Shown piece by piece: positions 25,820 through 35,745 of a stretch of DNA of 64,000 bases. Position 1 is the stretch's first letter. Each line of letters opens with the position of its first letter. Source of the DNA: Lachnospiraceae bacterium (GTDB taxonomy: Bacteria > Bacillota > Clostridia > Lachnospirales > Lachnospiraceae); assembly GCA_910575075.1 (NCBI GenBank), contig CAJTCY010000003.1, positions 76,453-140,452 on the forward strand. Reading direction: 5' to 3'. The position numbers were made by a program, and so were the translations under genes. Below the pieces are notes generated by a model. That model did no database searches. It had not been told where the DNA came from and saw only the letters and a list, made by a program, of their open reading frames with translations.

Positions 25820-25870
25820 GCACAGTCATTTTTGCCAAATTTTTAGCTGCAATTAAAAAGGAGGATATTT

Positions 25871-28800
25871 ATGGGAAGAGGAAAGAAATTTCTATCACTA
25901 TTCCTGGCTGTCGCAATGACAATTACAGGGATCAATTTTGGTACGCCCTCAGTTGCAGAAGCAGCAGAGAGCGCTGTTACTATGCCCAAAAAGCTGGCAC
26001 ATTTCAGCTTTGATGAGAATGTAACAGATGGAACTGTGGTTTCCGGGGATGACGGAAGCATTTTAGGAGGCGCTGGGACGGAGAAACCGATGACAGTCAC
26101 AGCGACGCCGACAGGTACTAATGTCAGTGTTGATTCAGAGGATAAGAGAATTGGAGCAGGATCACTACATTTAAATGGGCAGTCTTATTTAACCATTGCA
26201 GGTGAAGATGGTGATAATCTGTTAGTTGGGCGGGACCAGTTGACGTTTTCTTTTTGGTGTAAAAATCAGGTGGATGGCAATAATAACTGGGTATTTTTTG
26301 CTTCCAAGAATGATGAAAATAATAGCCCTAACCAGGAGCATTACATTGGGTTGACTTTAAGAGATACTATCACATTTGAACGCTGGAATAATTCAGGTAC
26401 TAGGGCGCCTGTTGTAAGTGCTGCTGGTGTAACAAATACTGCCTGGAATTATGTTACCGTTGTAATGGATGAGAAGTCTTCTCAGCTTTATGTGAATGGT
26501 GAAAAAAGAAATGGATTGGATGATCAGGCGAGATTGGCAGACATTTTGACTGCTGGAAGTAAATTGCACCTTGGAAAGGCGAATTGGGGTGGAGGTGAAT
26601 ATTATAAAGGCTGGATTGATGAGTTCACTATTTATGATGGCGCATTGACAGAGGCTCAGGCTAAGGCAGAATATGACGCTTTCTTTGACCCGGTTACTGT
26701 AAACTTTAAATGTGACGGCAATATTTTGGAGACAAGGACAGAGCGGTGGTATGACGAGGAGGCTTCGACTTATACCTATGCGTTGAAAGCGGAAGATCAG
26801 GTGCTTGTTGTGGGAAGTGACGTCTATGTCCGTGCAGAAAGCCAGAATCTGACAATCAATGATAAAAATACAGCAATCGACGTCATCTATACGAAAGCAG
26901 AAATCGAGAGTGTGACAGGCACTTATACAGCCACCACGCGTGTGGGAGTAGCTCCGAAAGACCTCCCCAAAATGGTATCTGTCAAAATTAAAGACCTGGA
27001 AGGTGACGTTATGACGCCTGTTACCTGGACAGTGCCAGAAGAAAGTTATGCAGAGACAGGGACGAAAACCATTAATGGCGTGGCTGCAGGAAAACCAGCA
27101 ACCCTGGCTTTGACTGTCAAAGATAAAGAGGAATATGTGATCGCAGATTATTCTTTTGACGAAACTGATTTCACAAATGGATGGTCAGACAAAAAGGGCA
27201 AAGACGCCGCAACAGCAGATGGAAGTGCAAAAGAGGGAATTACATCTGTTCCGGGATTAAAAGGAAATGCGGTAAAACTTCCAGGCGGAAATGCAGATAC
27301 GGCAGCCGTGAAGCTTCCGGATAATCTGTTATCAGATGCAGAAGGGGCAGTGGATGATTTCACAGTTTCTATGTTTATCAACCGAGAATCCAACGACGCG
27401 ACTTTTGCCATGTCATTGTTAGGAAGTGACGGTCATACGAGTAATCCAGGACAGTACATCGGTCTGATTAACAGAAACGGTGTCCTGGAAGTTGGCTATA
27501 GATTTAATTCTGGCGGACCAACCATCAAGTCTTTGGATCCGGCAGAAACAGAGATTGGAGAATGGGTTCATTTTGCGATTGTAACCAGCGCTTCTACGGA
27601 TGAGGCTTGGTTATATGTAAATGGGAAAAAGGCTGGTTATATCAATAACATGACATTTACTCCTTCTCAGATGTCACAGAAAAATAACTTCCTGGGACGT
27701 TCTGCATGGCCGGATAAAGATTATGCCGGAACGTTTGACGAGTTCAAAGTATATAGTGCGGCATTGACAGAGAATGAGGTCAAGGATATCTGCAACGAGA
27801 CTTTATATGACGCGCAGATTGAAAAAACAAAAGCAGATTTACAGATTACATACGCTGAGGGAGAAACGCAAAGCAGTGTAACGCAGAATCTTACGCTTCC
27901 CACGGTGGGCACAGGTCTTGGAACGAGTGTAGAATGGTCAACCAGTAATGATAAAGTAGTTAAAGCAGATGGTACCGTTATGCGTCCTTCCAAATCCAAA
28001 GGAGATACAACTGTCACCTTAACAGCAACGATTAAGGCAAAGGGTTATGAGAAGACGGACAGCAAAGAGTTTGCTGTTACAGTAAAAGCTCTGGAAGGCG
28101 TAAGTTTTGAGGCATTAAAGCAGGCGATTAAAGATGGAGAAGCTATTTATAGCAAAGCAGTGACAGATAATATTTATAAAGAGTCTTGTCTGCAAGAATT
28201 AAAAGCAGCTATCGATGCAGCCAAACTTGTAGCAGCAAAAGAGGAGCAGACAGGCGTTACTGTTACGGATGAAGAAGTGGATAACGCAACAAGCGCGATG
28301 ATGGCTGCGGCAGCAAAAGAACTTGTTCTTAAGACATTTGAAGAACTGAATAAAACGACGTTGCTGGCATGGTATCCTTTGACGGAGGATGCAAAAGATA
28401 AGACGGGCAATGAGAAGCATGATGGTGTACCAGGACCTAACATAAGCTATAGCAGAGAAATGGGAGCGACCTTTACTGGAGGAGAAGCTTTTGACAGCTG
28501 TATTAAACTTCCGGTAGAAAACTTAACGGTGGCACGCCGTATGACATTCTCCTTCTGGGCATATGATGAGAGAGGTGAGAGAAGCAATGCCTTTGGCCTT
28601 GGTTCTGGAGACGTCTTTGGCTCGGAACTGCCGGAAGGAAAGGCATATGCACATCTGTTCTATATCAATACCAATGACAGCGGCAAACTGCTGGCAAGCA
28701 TGAATCCTCAGTATTGGGCAGGCGGAACAACGGTTAATATCAATACCACAGCAGCAGAAGCGAATACCTGGCATCATATTGTCTGCGTGATGGATGATAC

Positions 28801-31216
28801 GGTTATGACTCTCTATGTCAATGGAGAAAAAATTGCTACGAAGGATGTAAAATACAGCCTGACAGATATGTGGAATGCTGATCCCAGTACCCGCTGGGCA
28901 TATATCGGAAGCTGCGGCTGGGCAAATAATGAGGAAAACAGAGATAAGGACTATAAGGGAAGCATCAAGGATTTCCGTGTTTATAATACAGCACTTGCTG
29001 ACAGCCAGGTAGCTGAAATCACAGAATATATGAAGGGGCTTCCGCTGGAATACGCGAAGGATGATCTTCTGAAAGCCATGAAGTCCAATACAGTTGATGG
29101 TAAGAACCATGTAAATGTTACAAAAGACATAATTACGCTTCCAAGTACCGGACAGCAGGAAGAAACGATTACGTGGGAATCTGACAAAGAGAATATCAAT
29201 GTGGAGACTGGAGCTGTGACCTTCCCGGCATCAGGAAGCGTAACCGTGAAACTTACGGCAACCATTACATTGAAGGATGGAACGACAGCAGAAGTTGAGT
29301 TCGAATGTCTGGTAGCGAAACCGGCAGAAAACGTTGATTTGACAGCACTTGAGAATGCTGTTGCTAAGGGAGAAGCTTTAGAAGATAAGAAAGACGATTA
29401 TCTGACAGAAGCCTGGAACAATTTTAAGGCGAAATTAGCAGCGGCAAAAAGTGTATTAGAGCTTCCGCTCAGCCAGGATGATGTGGACCGTGCAGCATCA
29501 GAATTGGAAGCGGCGATTACAGCATTGAACAGTGCAAAGCGTGGAGATAAGACAGAATTATTGAAGGTAATCCAGAGAGCAAATGTGCTGGCAGATGATA
29601 CAACGGTTCCTTATCCAGAAGAAGCAAGGGCAGCTTTAAAAGAAGCTCTTCAAATAGCAAGAACCGTTAATACAAATCAGGATGCAACTCAGGCGCAGGT
29701 AGATAAGGCTGTGGAAGATCTGGAAAAAGCAATTGAAGCATTTGAAGCTACAGTGCCGCAGGAACAGAGACCGGCAACCAAAGATGATAAAGATAATTTA
29801 ACAGCAGAAATTACAGAAGCAGAGGGTCTTATTGATCCTGAAAAATATACACAAGCAGCAATCGCAGAATTCCAGGCAGCTTTGGATACATTGAAAGAGG
29901 TTGCAGGAAAAGAAGGAGTAACCAAGGGAGAGATTGCTCAGGCGCTTGCTGATTTGCAGGATGCAGTGGATGCCCTGAAAGAGACAGCCAATGCGGCCAC
30001 AAGTGCAGAGAAGACAGAACTGGTGAACAAAATTGATCAGGCAGCAGCAGACATTGATACATCGAAATATTCAGAAGCTTCTGTTGCGTTGTTCAACAAG
30101 GCGCTGGCAGCGCTCAAAGAAGTTGCAGAAAAAGAAGGAGTAACCAAGGGAGAAATTGCTCAGGCGCTTGCTGACCTTGACAAAGCGATCGCTGCACTGG
30201 AAGCTTCTAACGATCCGGCAACTGAAGATGATAAAGAAGAATTAACGGCAGAAATTGACAAAGCAGCAGCTATTGATGAAACAAAATATCCTAAGAATGC
30301 AGTCGATACATTTAAGGCAGCAATAGAAGCTGTTCGAAAAGTTGCAGAAAAAGAAGGAGTAACCAAGGGAGAGATTGCTCAGGCATTAGCAGATCTGAAA
30401 GCGGCAGTCGCTGAACTGGAGAAGAGTGCAGGAACAACAGAAACAGTAGATAAATCAGGATTGGCAGCCGCTATTGCAAATGCAGAAAAACTTGTGCAGG
30501 CAAATTATACAGCAGAAAGCTGGGCTCCTTTCCGGACAGCATTGAATACAGCAAAGACTATTAATGCCAAAGCTGATGCAACCCAGCAGGAAGTAAATTC
30601 CGCTCTGGCAGCATTAAACGCAGCACAGAACGGACTGAAAACAGTATCCGCACCTGCTCCGGCGCCAGTAAAGGTTAATAAGGTTACTATTACCAACGGA
30701 AAGACTCTTAAGATTGCAGCAGGCAAAAAAGTGAAACTGGCAGTTTCCGTAGCGCCCAGCAATGCAGCAAACAAAGCTGTTACCTGGAGTATTGCTAAGA
30801 AAGACCAGAAGTATGCAACCGTAAACAGCAAAGGTCAGGTAACTACCAAGAAAGCAGGCGCAGGCAAGAAAGTCACAGTTACTGCAGCTGCAAAAGATGG
30901 AAGCGGTAAGAAAGCAACCATTAAGATTACGATTATGAAGAATGCCGTTACCAAGGTTACATTAAAAGCAAAGACCAAGAGTGTAAAGGCGGGCAAGAAA
31001 CTGACGATCAAGGCAACGGTTAAGACCAACGGCAAGAAAGTCAACAAAGTGCTGGCATGGAGTGTTGATAAGAAGAGCCAGAAGTATGCGTCTGTAAATA
31101 AGAAAGGTGTATTAACCACCAAGAAAGCAGGAAAAGGCAAGACAGTTACTGTTACTGCGGCTTCAACAGACGGAAGCAATAAGAAAGCAACCATTAAGAT
31201 TAAGATTACAAAATAA
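25871..31216 (+). CDS. Large secreted LamG / Ig-like / FIVAR surface protein
   Basis: 1781 residues. Signal peptide (KKFLSLFLAVAMTITG, Ala-rich cleavage region near residue 33). Three LamG/concanavalin-like domains (about 40-275, 420-645, 829-1056), with Ig-like segments between them (about 340-418, 657-738, 1060-1150). FIVAR-like three-helix repeats span about 1156-1593, and two C-terminal Big_2-like domains follow (about 1600-1690, 1693-1780). No glycosidase catalytic domain, LPXTG or SLH motif is visible. A carbohydrate-binding adhesin or a scaffold that stays bound through its basic, Lys-rich C-terminus is the likeliest role, by inference. AAGGAGG precedes the ATG. Confidence 0.85.
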   Translation: MGRGKKFLSLFLAVAMTITGINFGTPSVAEAAESAVTMPKKLAHFSFDENVTDGTVVSGDDGSILGGAGTEKPMTVTATPTGTNVSVDSEDKRIGAGSLHLNGQSYLTIAGEDGDNLLVGRDQLTFSFWCKNQVDGNNNWVFFASKNDENNSPNQEHYIGLTLRDTITFERWNNSGTRAPVVSAAGVTNTAWNYVTVVMDEKSSQLYVNGEKRNGLDDQARLADILTAGSKLHLGKANWGGGEYYKGWIDEFTIYDGALTEAQAKAEYDAFFDPVTVNFKCDGNILETRTERWYDEEASTYTYALKAEDQVLVVGSDVYVRAESQNLTINDKNTAIDVIYTKAEIESVTGTYTATTRVGVAPKDLPKMVSVKIKDLEGDVMTPVTWTVPEESYAETGTKTINGVAAGKPATLALTVKDKEEYVIADYSFDETDFTNGWSDKKGKDAATADGSAKEGITSVPGLKGNAVKLPGGNADTAAVKLPDNLLSDAEGAVDDFTVSMFINRESNDATFAMSLLGSDGHTSNPGQYIGLINRNGVLEVGYRFNSGGPTIKSLDPAETEIGEWVHFAIVTSASTDEAWLYVNGKKAGYINNMTFTPSQMSQKNNFLGRSAWPDKDYAGTFDEFKVYSAALTENEVKDICNETLYDAQIEKTKADLQITYAEGETQSSVTQNLTLPTVGTGLGTSVEWSTSNDKVVKADGTVMRPSKSKGDTTVTLTATIKAKGYEKTDSKEFAVTVKALEGVSFEALKQAIKDGEAIYSKAVTDNIYKESCLQELKAAIDAAKLVAAKEEQTGVTVTDEEVDNATSAMMAAAAKELVLKTFEELNKTTLLAWYPLTEDAKDKTGNEKHDGVPGPNISYSREMGATFTGGEAFDSCIKLPVENLTVARRMTFSFWAYDERGERSNAFGLGSGDVFGSELPEGKAYAHLFYINTNDSGKLLASMNPQYWAGGTTVNINTTAAEANTWHHIVCVMDDTVMTLYVNGEKIATKDVKYSLTDMWNADPSTRWAYIGSCGWANNEENRDKDYKGSIKDFRVYNTALADSQVAEITEYMKGLPLEYAKDDLLKAMKSNTVDGKNHVNVTKDIITLPSTGQQEETITWESDKENINVETGAVTFPASGSVTVKLTATITLKDGTTAEVEFECLVAKPAENVDLTALENAVAKGEALEDKKDDYLTEAWNNFKAKLAAAKSVLELPLSQDDVDRAASELEAAITALNSAKRGDKTELLKVIQRANVLADDTTVPYPEEARAALKEALQIARTVNTNQDATQAQVDKAVEDLEKAIEAFEATVPQEQRPATKDDKDNLTAEITEAEGLIDPEKYTQAAIAEFQAALDTLKEVAGKEGVTKGEIAQALADLQDAVDALKETANAATSAEKTELVNKIDQAAADIDTSKYSEASVALFNKALAALKEVAEKEGVTKGEIAQALADLDKAIAALEASNDPATEDDKEELTAEIDKAAAIDETKYPKNAVDTFKAAIEAVRKVAEKEGVTKGEIAQALADLKAAVAELEKSAGTTETVDKSGLAAAIANAEKLVQANYTAESWAPFRTALNTAKTINAKADATQQEVNSALAALNAAQNGLKTVSAPAPAPVKVNKVTITNGKTLKIAAGKKVKLAVSVAPSNAANKAVTWSIAKKDQKYATVNSKGQVTTKKAGAGKKVTVTAAAKDGSGKKATIKITIMKNAVTKVTLKAKTKSVKAGKKLTIKATVKTNGKKVNKVLAWSVDKKSQKYASVNKKGVLTTKKAGKGKTVTVTAASTDGSNKKATIKIKITK
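29779..30440 (+). repeat. Tandem FIVAR-coding repeats, ~222 bp period
   Basis: Three successive modules of about 74 codons, near 29779, 30001 and 30223. Each contains a nearly identical stretch coding EKEGVTKGEIAQALADL (from about 29905, 30127 and 30349). The conserved DNA suggests recent duplication or gene conversion, so the repeat number may vary among strains. Confidence 0.8.
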
Positions 31217-31235
31217 GTAATAATCTTATAATTAC

Positions 31236-31263
31236 AGGCAGGATTCAGCTATGAATCCTGCCT
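31236..31263. terminator. Bidirectional terminator
   Basis: Perfect 12 bp stem AGGCAGGATTCA/TGAATCCTGCCT with a 4-base loop, then ATTTTAT. It lies between convergent genes and overlaps the stop codon of the PHP phosphatase gene. Confidence 0.8.
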
Positions 31264-32063
31264 ATTTTATAGAAGAGAGGTTTTCGGTTCTGAAATACAG
31301 TATAATATTCAAATCCGCAGCCAGCTAGAATTTCCGGTACTTTTTTAAAATCATATGCCACGTGTTCTGGTTTATGGGCATCTGCTCCTATGGTGATGAT
31401 TTCACCGCCCAGTTCACGATAGCGTTTCAGAATATCTTCCGTTGGGTTTGGATGACCGAGGCCATATTTGAATCCCCCGGTATTGATTTCAATACCTTTG
31501 CCTTTTTGAATCAGAGTTTTAAGAATTTCTTCCAGCACATCAGCGAATTTATCATAGGTATAATGTTGATTTTTGCTGGGGCCATAGCGCACAATGTAAT
31601 CGAGGTGGCCGTAGACGTCAAAACAGTCAAAGAGTGTCAGATTTTCCAAAATAGATTCAAAATACTCCTGATATGCTTTATCTTCGTCCTTTCCGATAAA
31701 AAATTCTGGGTAATAAGGATCTTCTCCGTTTACCATATGAGAAGATCCGATAACAAAATCAAAGGGATAACGGCTGATAATTTCAGGAAGCTGATTTTTC
31801 AGGAAAGGCTGCAGACCAATTTCCACACCGATATTTATGGGGAATTTTCTGTGAAACTGGGTCTGTAAGCTGCTGATTTCCGAAAAATAGGATGGTAAAT
31901 CAAGGGGGAAATCATCTGTTTCGGTATCAGGAACCAAAAGATCCAGATGATCAGTAATACAGATTCCGTCAACATCTGCTTCTATTGCAGCATGTACCAT
32001 TTCCAGGCTGCCGGCATCACTGTCCACGGAAAAATGAGTATGCATATGTGTGTCCCAGAGCAT
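31245..32063 (-). CDS. PHP-family histidinol-phosphatase-like protein
   Basis: 272 residues of the PHP metallo-phosphatase superfamily. The N-terminal metal motif MLWDTHMHTHFSVDSDA, ICITDHLD, VIGSSHMV and YGHLDYIVRYG are seen, with ITIGADAHKP near the end. This set fits histidinol-phosphatase HisK/HisJ, which removes phosphate in histidine synthesis. Related PHP enzymes have other substrates and no his genes adjoin, so the substrate is provisional. ATG 32063 follows AAAGGAGG; an earlier in-frame ATG at 32126 is less likely. Confidence 0.82.
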   Translation of the reverse strand: MLWDTHMHTHFSVDSDAGSLEMVHAAIEADVDGICITDHLDLLVPDTETDDFPLDLPSYFSEISSLQTQFHRKFPINIGVEIGLQPFLKNQLPEIISRYPFDFVIGSSHMVNGEDPYYPEFFIGKDEDKAYQEYFESILENLTLFDCFDVYGHLDYIVRYGPSKNQHYTYDKFADVLEEILKTLIQKGKGIEINTGGFKYGLGHPNPTEDILKRYRELGGEIITIGADAHKPEHVAYDFKKVPEILAGCGFEYYTVFQNRKPLFYKIGRIHS

Positions 32064-32164
32064 AGGGAAGCCTCCTTTACATATAAAAATCTTCTTCATA
32101 ATAAACCAGATAGATAATGTTGTCAAAAGGAAAGTGAAAAAAATAACAAAGTTGAAAAAGCCCC

Positions 32165-32193
32165 TTGAATTTTTTACCGATATTAGTTAGAAT
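32165..32193 (+). promoter_or_regulatory. Promoter of gap
   Basis: TTGAAT (32165-32170), 17 bp spacer, TAGAAT (32188-32193), about 65 bp before the gap ATG. It is divergent from the PHP gene. Confidence 0.6.
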
Positions 32194-32257
32194 ATAACTA
32201 GATTGGGTAATATATCCAAAGTAATATAAAATTCATTCAAAATTAGGAGGAATTATC

Positions 32258-33274
32258 ATGTCAGTAAGAGTAGCAATCAATGGTTTCGGCCGTATCGGAC
32301 GTCTGGCATTCAGACAGATGTTTGGTGCAGAAGGATACGAAGTAGTAGCAATCAATGACTTAACAAGTCCTAAAATGTTAGCACATTTGTTGAAGTATGA
32401 TTCATCTCAGGGTAAGTATGAATTGGCGGACAAGGTGTCTGCTGGAGAAGACTCCATTACCGTTGATGGAAAAGAAATCAAAATCTACGCTTTCCCAGAT
32501 GCAAATAATTGTCCTTGGGGTGAATTAAAAGTAGACGTTGTTCTGGAGTGCTCCGGATTCTATACCTCCAAAGACAAAGCACAGGCTCATATCAATGCAG
32601 GCGCCCGCAAAGTTGTTATTTCTGCTCCGGCAGGCAACGACCTTCCTACTATTGTTTTCAATACAAACCATACAACTTTAAAGGCAGAAGATACTATTAT
32701 TTCTGCTGCTTCCTGCACAACCAACTGCCTTGCTCCTATGGCAGACGCTCTGAATAAGTATGCAGCTATCCAGTCTGGTATTATGTGCACGATCCACGCT
32801 TATACAGGCGATCAGATGACATTGGACGGACCTCAGAGAAAAGGTGATCTGAGAAGATCTCGTGCAGCAGCAGTTAATATTGTTCCTAACAGCACAGGAG
32901 CTGCTAAGGCAATCGGGCTGGTTATTCCTGAATTAAATGGCAAGCTTATTGGTTCTGCACAGCGTGTGCCTACCCCGACTGGTTCCACCACTATCTTAAC
33001 AGCAGTTGTTAAGGGTGCAGATGTGACTGTTGATGGCATTAACGCAGCTATGAAGGCAGCAGCTAATGAGTCCTTTGGCTATAATGAGGATGAGATCGTT
33101 TCTTCTGATATCGTTGGAATGAGATTTGGTTCTCTGTTTGATGCTACTCAGACTATGGTTTCTAAAGTATCTGATGATTTATATGAAGTACAGGTTGTTT
33201 CCTGGTATGATAATGAGAACAGCTATACCAGCCAGATGGTTCGTACTATCAAATATTTCAGTGAATTAGCATAA
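32258..33274 (+). CDS. gap: Glyceraldehyde-3-phosphate dehydrogenase
   Basis: 338 residues. NAD-binding fold at the N-terminus ([16 protein letters not shown]) and the active-site segment [13 protein letters not shown] with C153. The C-terminus [13 protein letters not shown] is standard. Converts glyceraldehyde 3-phosphate to 1,3-bisphosphoglycerate with NAD in glycolysis. The codon use looks biased as expected for a highly expressed gene (inference). AGGAGGAATT precedes the ATG. An intrinsic terminator follows, so pgk and tpiA may be transcribed partly by read-through. Confidence 0.98.
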   Translation: MSVRVAINGFGRIGRLAFRQMFGAEGYEVVAINDLTSPKMLAHLLKYDSSQGKYELADKVSAGEDSITVDGKEIKIYAFPDANNCPWGELKVDVVLECSGFYTSKDKAQAHINAGARKVVISAPAGNDLPTIVFNTNHTTLKAEDTIISAASCTTNCLAPMADALNKYAAIQSGIMCTIHAYTGDQMTLDGPQRKGDLRRSRAAAVNIVPNSTGAAKAIGLVIPELNGKLIGSAQRVPTPTGSTTILTAVVKGADVTVDGINAAMKAAANESFGYNEDEIVSSDIVGMRFGSLFDATQTMVSKVSDDLYEVQVVSWYDNENSYTSQMVRTIKYFSELA

Positions 33275-33304
33275 CCTGTTAAATACAGATAAGGCTCAGG
33301 AAAG

Positions 33305-33335
33305 GGTCCGGTCTATCAAGGACCGGACCTTTTTT
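33305..33335 (+). terminator. Intrinsic terminator between gap and pgk
   Basis: GGTCCGGTC/GACCGGACC stem with a 7-base loop and T6. It separates gap from pgk, consistent with gap mRNA being in excess. Confidence 0.85.
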
Positions 33336-33363
33336 AAAATCTAAAACTCAGGAGGGAAAGAAC

Positions 33364-34572
33364 ATGTCTTTAAATAAAGTTTCTGTTGATGATATTAATG
33401 TAAGTGGAAAACGCGTACTTTGCAGATGCGATTTCAATGTACCTTTAAAAGATGGCAAGATTACCGATGAGAATCGTCTGGTGGCAGCATTACCGACAAT
33501 TAAGAAATTAGTGGCAGACGGCGGCAAGGTGATTCTTTGTTCTCATCTTGGTAAACCTAAGGGAGAGCCAAAACCGGAGTTATCCCTTAGCCCAGTGGCA
33601 GCAAGACTGACGGAATTATTAGGCCAGGAAGTAAAATTTGCAGCAGATCCAGAGGTAGTAGGACCGAATGCTAAGGCAGCAGTGGAAGCGATGAAGGATG
33701 GTGACGTTGTATTATTAGAGAATACCCGTTACAGGGCAGAAGAAACTAAGAATGGAGAGGCTTTCTCCAAAGATCTGGCTTCACTCTGTGATATTTTTGT
33801 AAATGACGCATTCGGAACTGCACACAGAGCGCATTGCTCTAATGTAGGCGTTTCTGAGTTAGTGGACACAGCAGCAGTTGGGTACTTAATGCAGAAAGAA
33901 ATTGATTTCCTTGGAAATGCAGTAGAGAATCCGGTAAGACCTTTTGTTGCGATTTTAGGCGGAGCAAAAGTTGCAGATAAGCTCAACGTTATTTCGAATC
34001 TGCTGGAGAAGTGCGATACTCTGATCATTGGCGGCGGCATGGCTTATACGTTCTTAAAGGCGCAGGGAAATGAGATTGGAAAATCCCTGGTAGATGACAC
34101 CAAACTTGACTATTGTAAAGAAATGCTGGCAAAGGCAGAGAAGCTTGGCAAGAAATTATTGCTGCCAATTGATTCTGCAACGATTACAGACTTCCCTAAT
34201 CCTATTGACGCGCCAGTGGAAGTGGAGGTATATGACTCTGATAAGATGCCTGCAGACCGTGAGGGATGTGATATTGGGCCAAAGACAGCAGAGATGTTTG
34301 CAGAGGCTGTGAAATCAGCAAAGACGGTAGTGTGGAATGGTCCTATGGGTGTATTTGAGAATCCTACACTTGCAGCAGGAACCATTGCCGTAGCCAAAGC
34401 TTTGGCAGAAACAGATGCAACCACGATTATTGGAGGCGGAGATTCGGCAGCAGCAGTAAATCAGTTGGGATTCGGCGATAAGATGAGCCATATTTCTACT
34501 GGCGGCGGCGCTTCTCTGGAATTCTTAGAAGGCAAAGAGCTTCCCGGAGTAGCGGCAGCAACCAATAAATAG
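33364..34572 (+). CDS. pgk: Phosphoglycerate kinase
   Basis: 402 residues. N-terminal substrate domain ([47 protein letters not shown]) and C-terminal nucleotide domain ([19 protein letters not shown]). Transfers phosphate from 1,3-bisphosphoglycerate to ADP. GGAGGGAAAG precedes the ATG. Followed 91 bp later by tpiA. Confidence 0.98.
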   Translation: MSLNKVSVDDINVSGKRVLCRCDFNVPLKDGKITDENRLVAALPTIKKLVADGGKVILCSHLGKPKGEPKPELSLSPVAARLTELLGQEVKFAADPEVVGPNAKAAVEAMKDGDVVLLENTRYRAEETKNGEAFSKDLASLCDIFVNDAFGTAHRAHCSNVGVSELVDTAAVGYLMQKEIDFLGNAVENPVRPFVAILGGAKVADKLNVISNLLEKCDTLIIGGGMAYTFLKAQGNEIGKSLVDDTKLDYCKEMLAKAEKLGKKLLLPIDSATITDFPNPIDAPVEVEVYDSDKMPADREGCDIGPKTAEMFAEAVKSAKTVVWNGPMGVFENPTLAAGTIAVAKALAETDATTIIGGGDSAAAVNQLGFGDKMSHISTGGGASLEFLEGKELPGVAAATNK

Positions 34573-34663
34573 ACTGAAAGCAACTGGTATGAAAACAACC
34601 AGGGCTGAAAGCGTATACAGAGCGTGTTGAATTTTATTAGATAAGAAAACGAGGATAATAATT

Positions 34664-35413
34664 ATGGCAAGAAAGAAAATTATTGCAGGAAACTGGAAAA
34701 TGAACAAGACTCCGAGCCAGGCAGTTGCTCTGGTCAATGAATTGAAGCCATTAGTTGCAAATGACGAAGTTGACGTGGTATTCTGTGTTCCTGCTATTGA
34801 TATTATTCCTGCAATGGAAGCTGCAAAAGGTTCCAATATTAACATCGGCGCAGAGAATATGTATTTTGAGGAAAGCGGTGCGTATACCGGAGAGATTGCC
34901 CCTGACATGCTGACGGATGCAGGCGTTAAATATGTTGTTTTAGGACATTCTGAGAGAAGAGAATATTTTGCAGAAACAGATGAAACCGTAAATAAAAAAG
35001 TATTAAAAGCATTTGAACATGGAATTACACCGATTATCTGCTGTGGAGAATCTTTAACCCAGCGAAAACAAGGCATTTACATTGACTGGATTCGTATGCA
35101 GATTAAGATTGCCTTCCAGAATGTGACGGCAGACCAGGCGAAGACAGCAGTGATTGCTTATGAGCCAATCTGGGCAATCGGAACTGGTGAGACGGCTACA
35201 TCCGATCAGGCGGAGGAGGTATGCGCGGCAATCCGTGCCTGTATCAAAGAAGTATATGATGAAGCGACAGCAGAAGCAATCCGTATTCAGTATGGCGGTT
35301 CTGTGAATGCAGGAAATGCAGCAGAGCTTTTCTCCAAGCCAGATATTGACGGAGGGCTGGTTGGCGGAGCGTCCTTAAAGGCTGACTTTGGCAAGATTGT
35401 CAATTATAAATAA
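34664..35413 (+). CDS. tpiA: Triosephosphate isomerase
   Basis: 249 residues of the TIM-barrel family: GNWKMNKT with Asn and Lys, catalytic His in [11 protein letters not shown], catalytic Glu in [11 protein letters not shown], and the phosphate-binding loop VGGASLK. Interconverts dihydroxyacetone phosphate and glyceraldehyde 3-phosphate. Last gene of the glycolytic run. Confidence 0.98.
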   Translation: MARKKIIAGNWKMNKTPSQAVALVNELKPLVANDEVDVVFCVPAIDIIPAMEAAKGSNINIGAENMYFEESGAYTGEIAPDMLTDAGVKYVVLGHSERREYFAETDETVNKKVLKAFEHGITPIICCGESLTQRKQGIYIDWIRMQIKIAFQNVTADQAKTAVIAYEPIWAIGTGETATSDQAEEVCAAIRACIKEVYDEATAEAIRIQYGGSVNAGNAAELFSKPDIDGGLVGGASLKADFGKIVNYK

Positions 35414-35435
35414 GACAAGTTAAACATAAGATAAA

Positions 35436-35477
35436 ATTCCCATTCTATATTATGCAGTGTATAATAGGAGTGGGAAT
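35436..35477 (+). terminator. Terminator hairpin after tpiA
   Basis: ATTCCCA...TGGGAAT outer stem with a paired AT-rich interior, followed by ATTTATTTT. It lies just before the REP-like element. Confidence 0.7.
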
Positions 35478-35483
35478 ATTTAT

Positions 35484-35638
35484 TTTCTTATAGGAAAGAC
35501 CTTGTCACGCTAAAGCGTGAAAGTGCCTTTCCTATAAGAGAAATAACAATTATGCGCAGTTCGCGGAGAAGAAGTTGCTGTTTCGCAGCCCGCTCACGCG
35601 CGGAGAATGCGTAAAACGCATTCTTTTTCATATTGATG
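35484..35638. repeat. REP-like element copy 1
   Basis: Core hairpin: outer arms TTATAGGAAAG/CTTTCCTATAA enclose TCACGC-TAAA-GCGTGA. A second structured module is rich in CGCGG/CCGCT pairs and ends with GAATGCG-TAAAA-CGCATTC plus TTTTT. About 95% identical by eye to copy 3 (43745-43893). No coding capacity. The rest of 35639-35745 shows nothing except the leader of the next gene. Confidence 0.8.
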
Positions 35639-35745
35639 GATCAGTATTAATGTATGATATTATTTACTGATTTGGCGCCCAGATCATTTAATAAATAGTG
35701 CAGGCAGACATCATCAGAAAATAATCAAAGAAAGGACGGAAGGAT

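Noticed and set aside
28523-29110. Long antisense open frame (195 codons) inside the surface-protein gene
   Set aside because: Complement of a clearly coding, repetitive gene; composition is that of a shadow frame and there is no ribosome site.
29779-30440. Tandem DNA repeats as a mobile element
   Set aside because: They are in-frame protein repeats of about 74 codons with no terminal inverted repeats.
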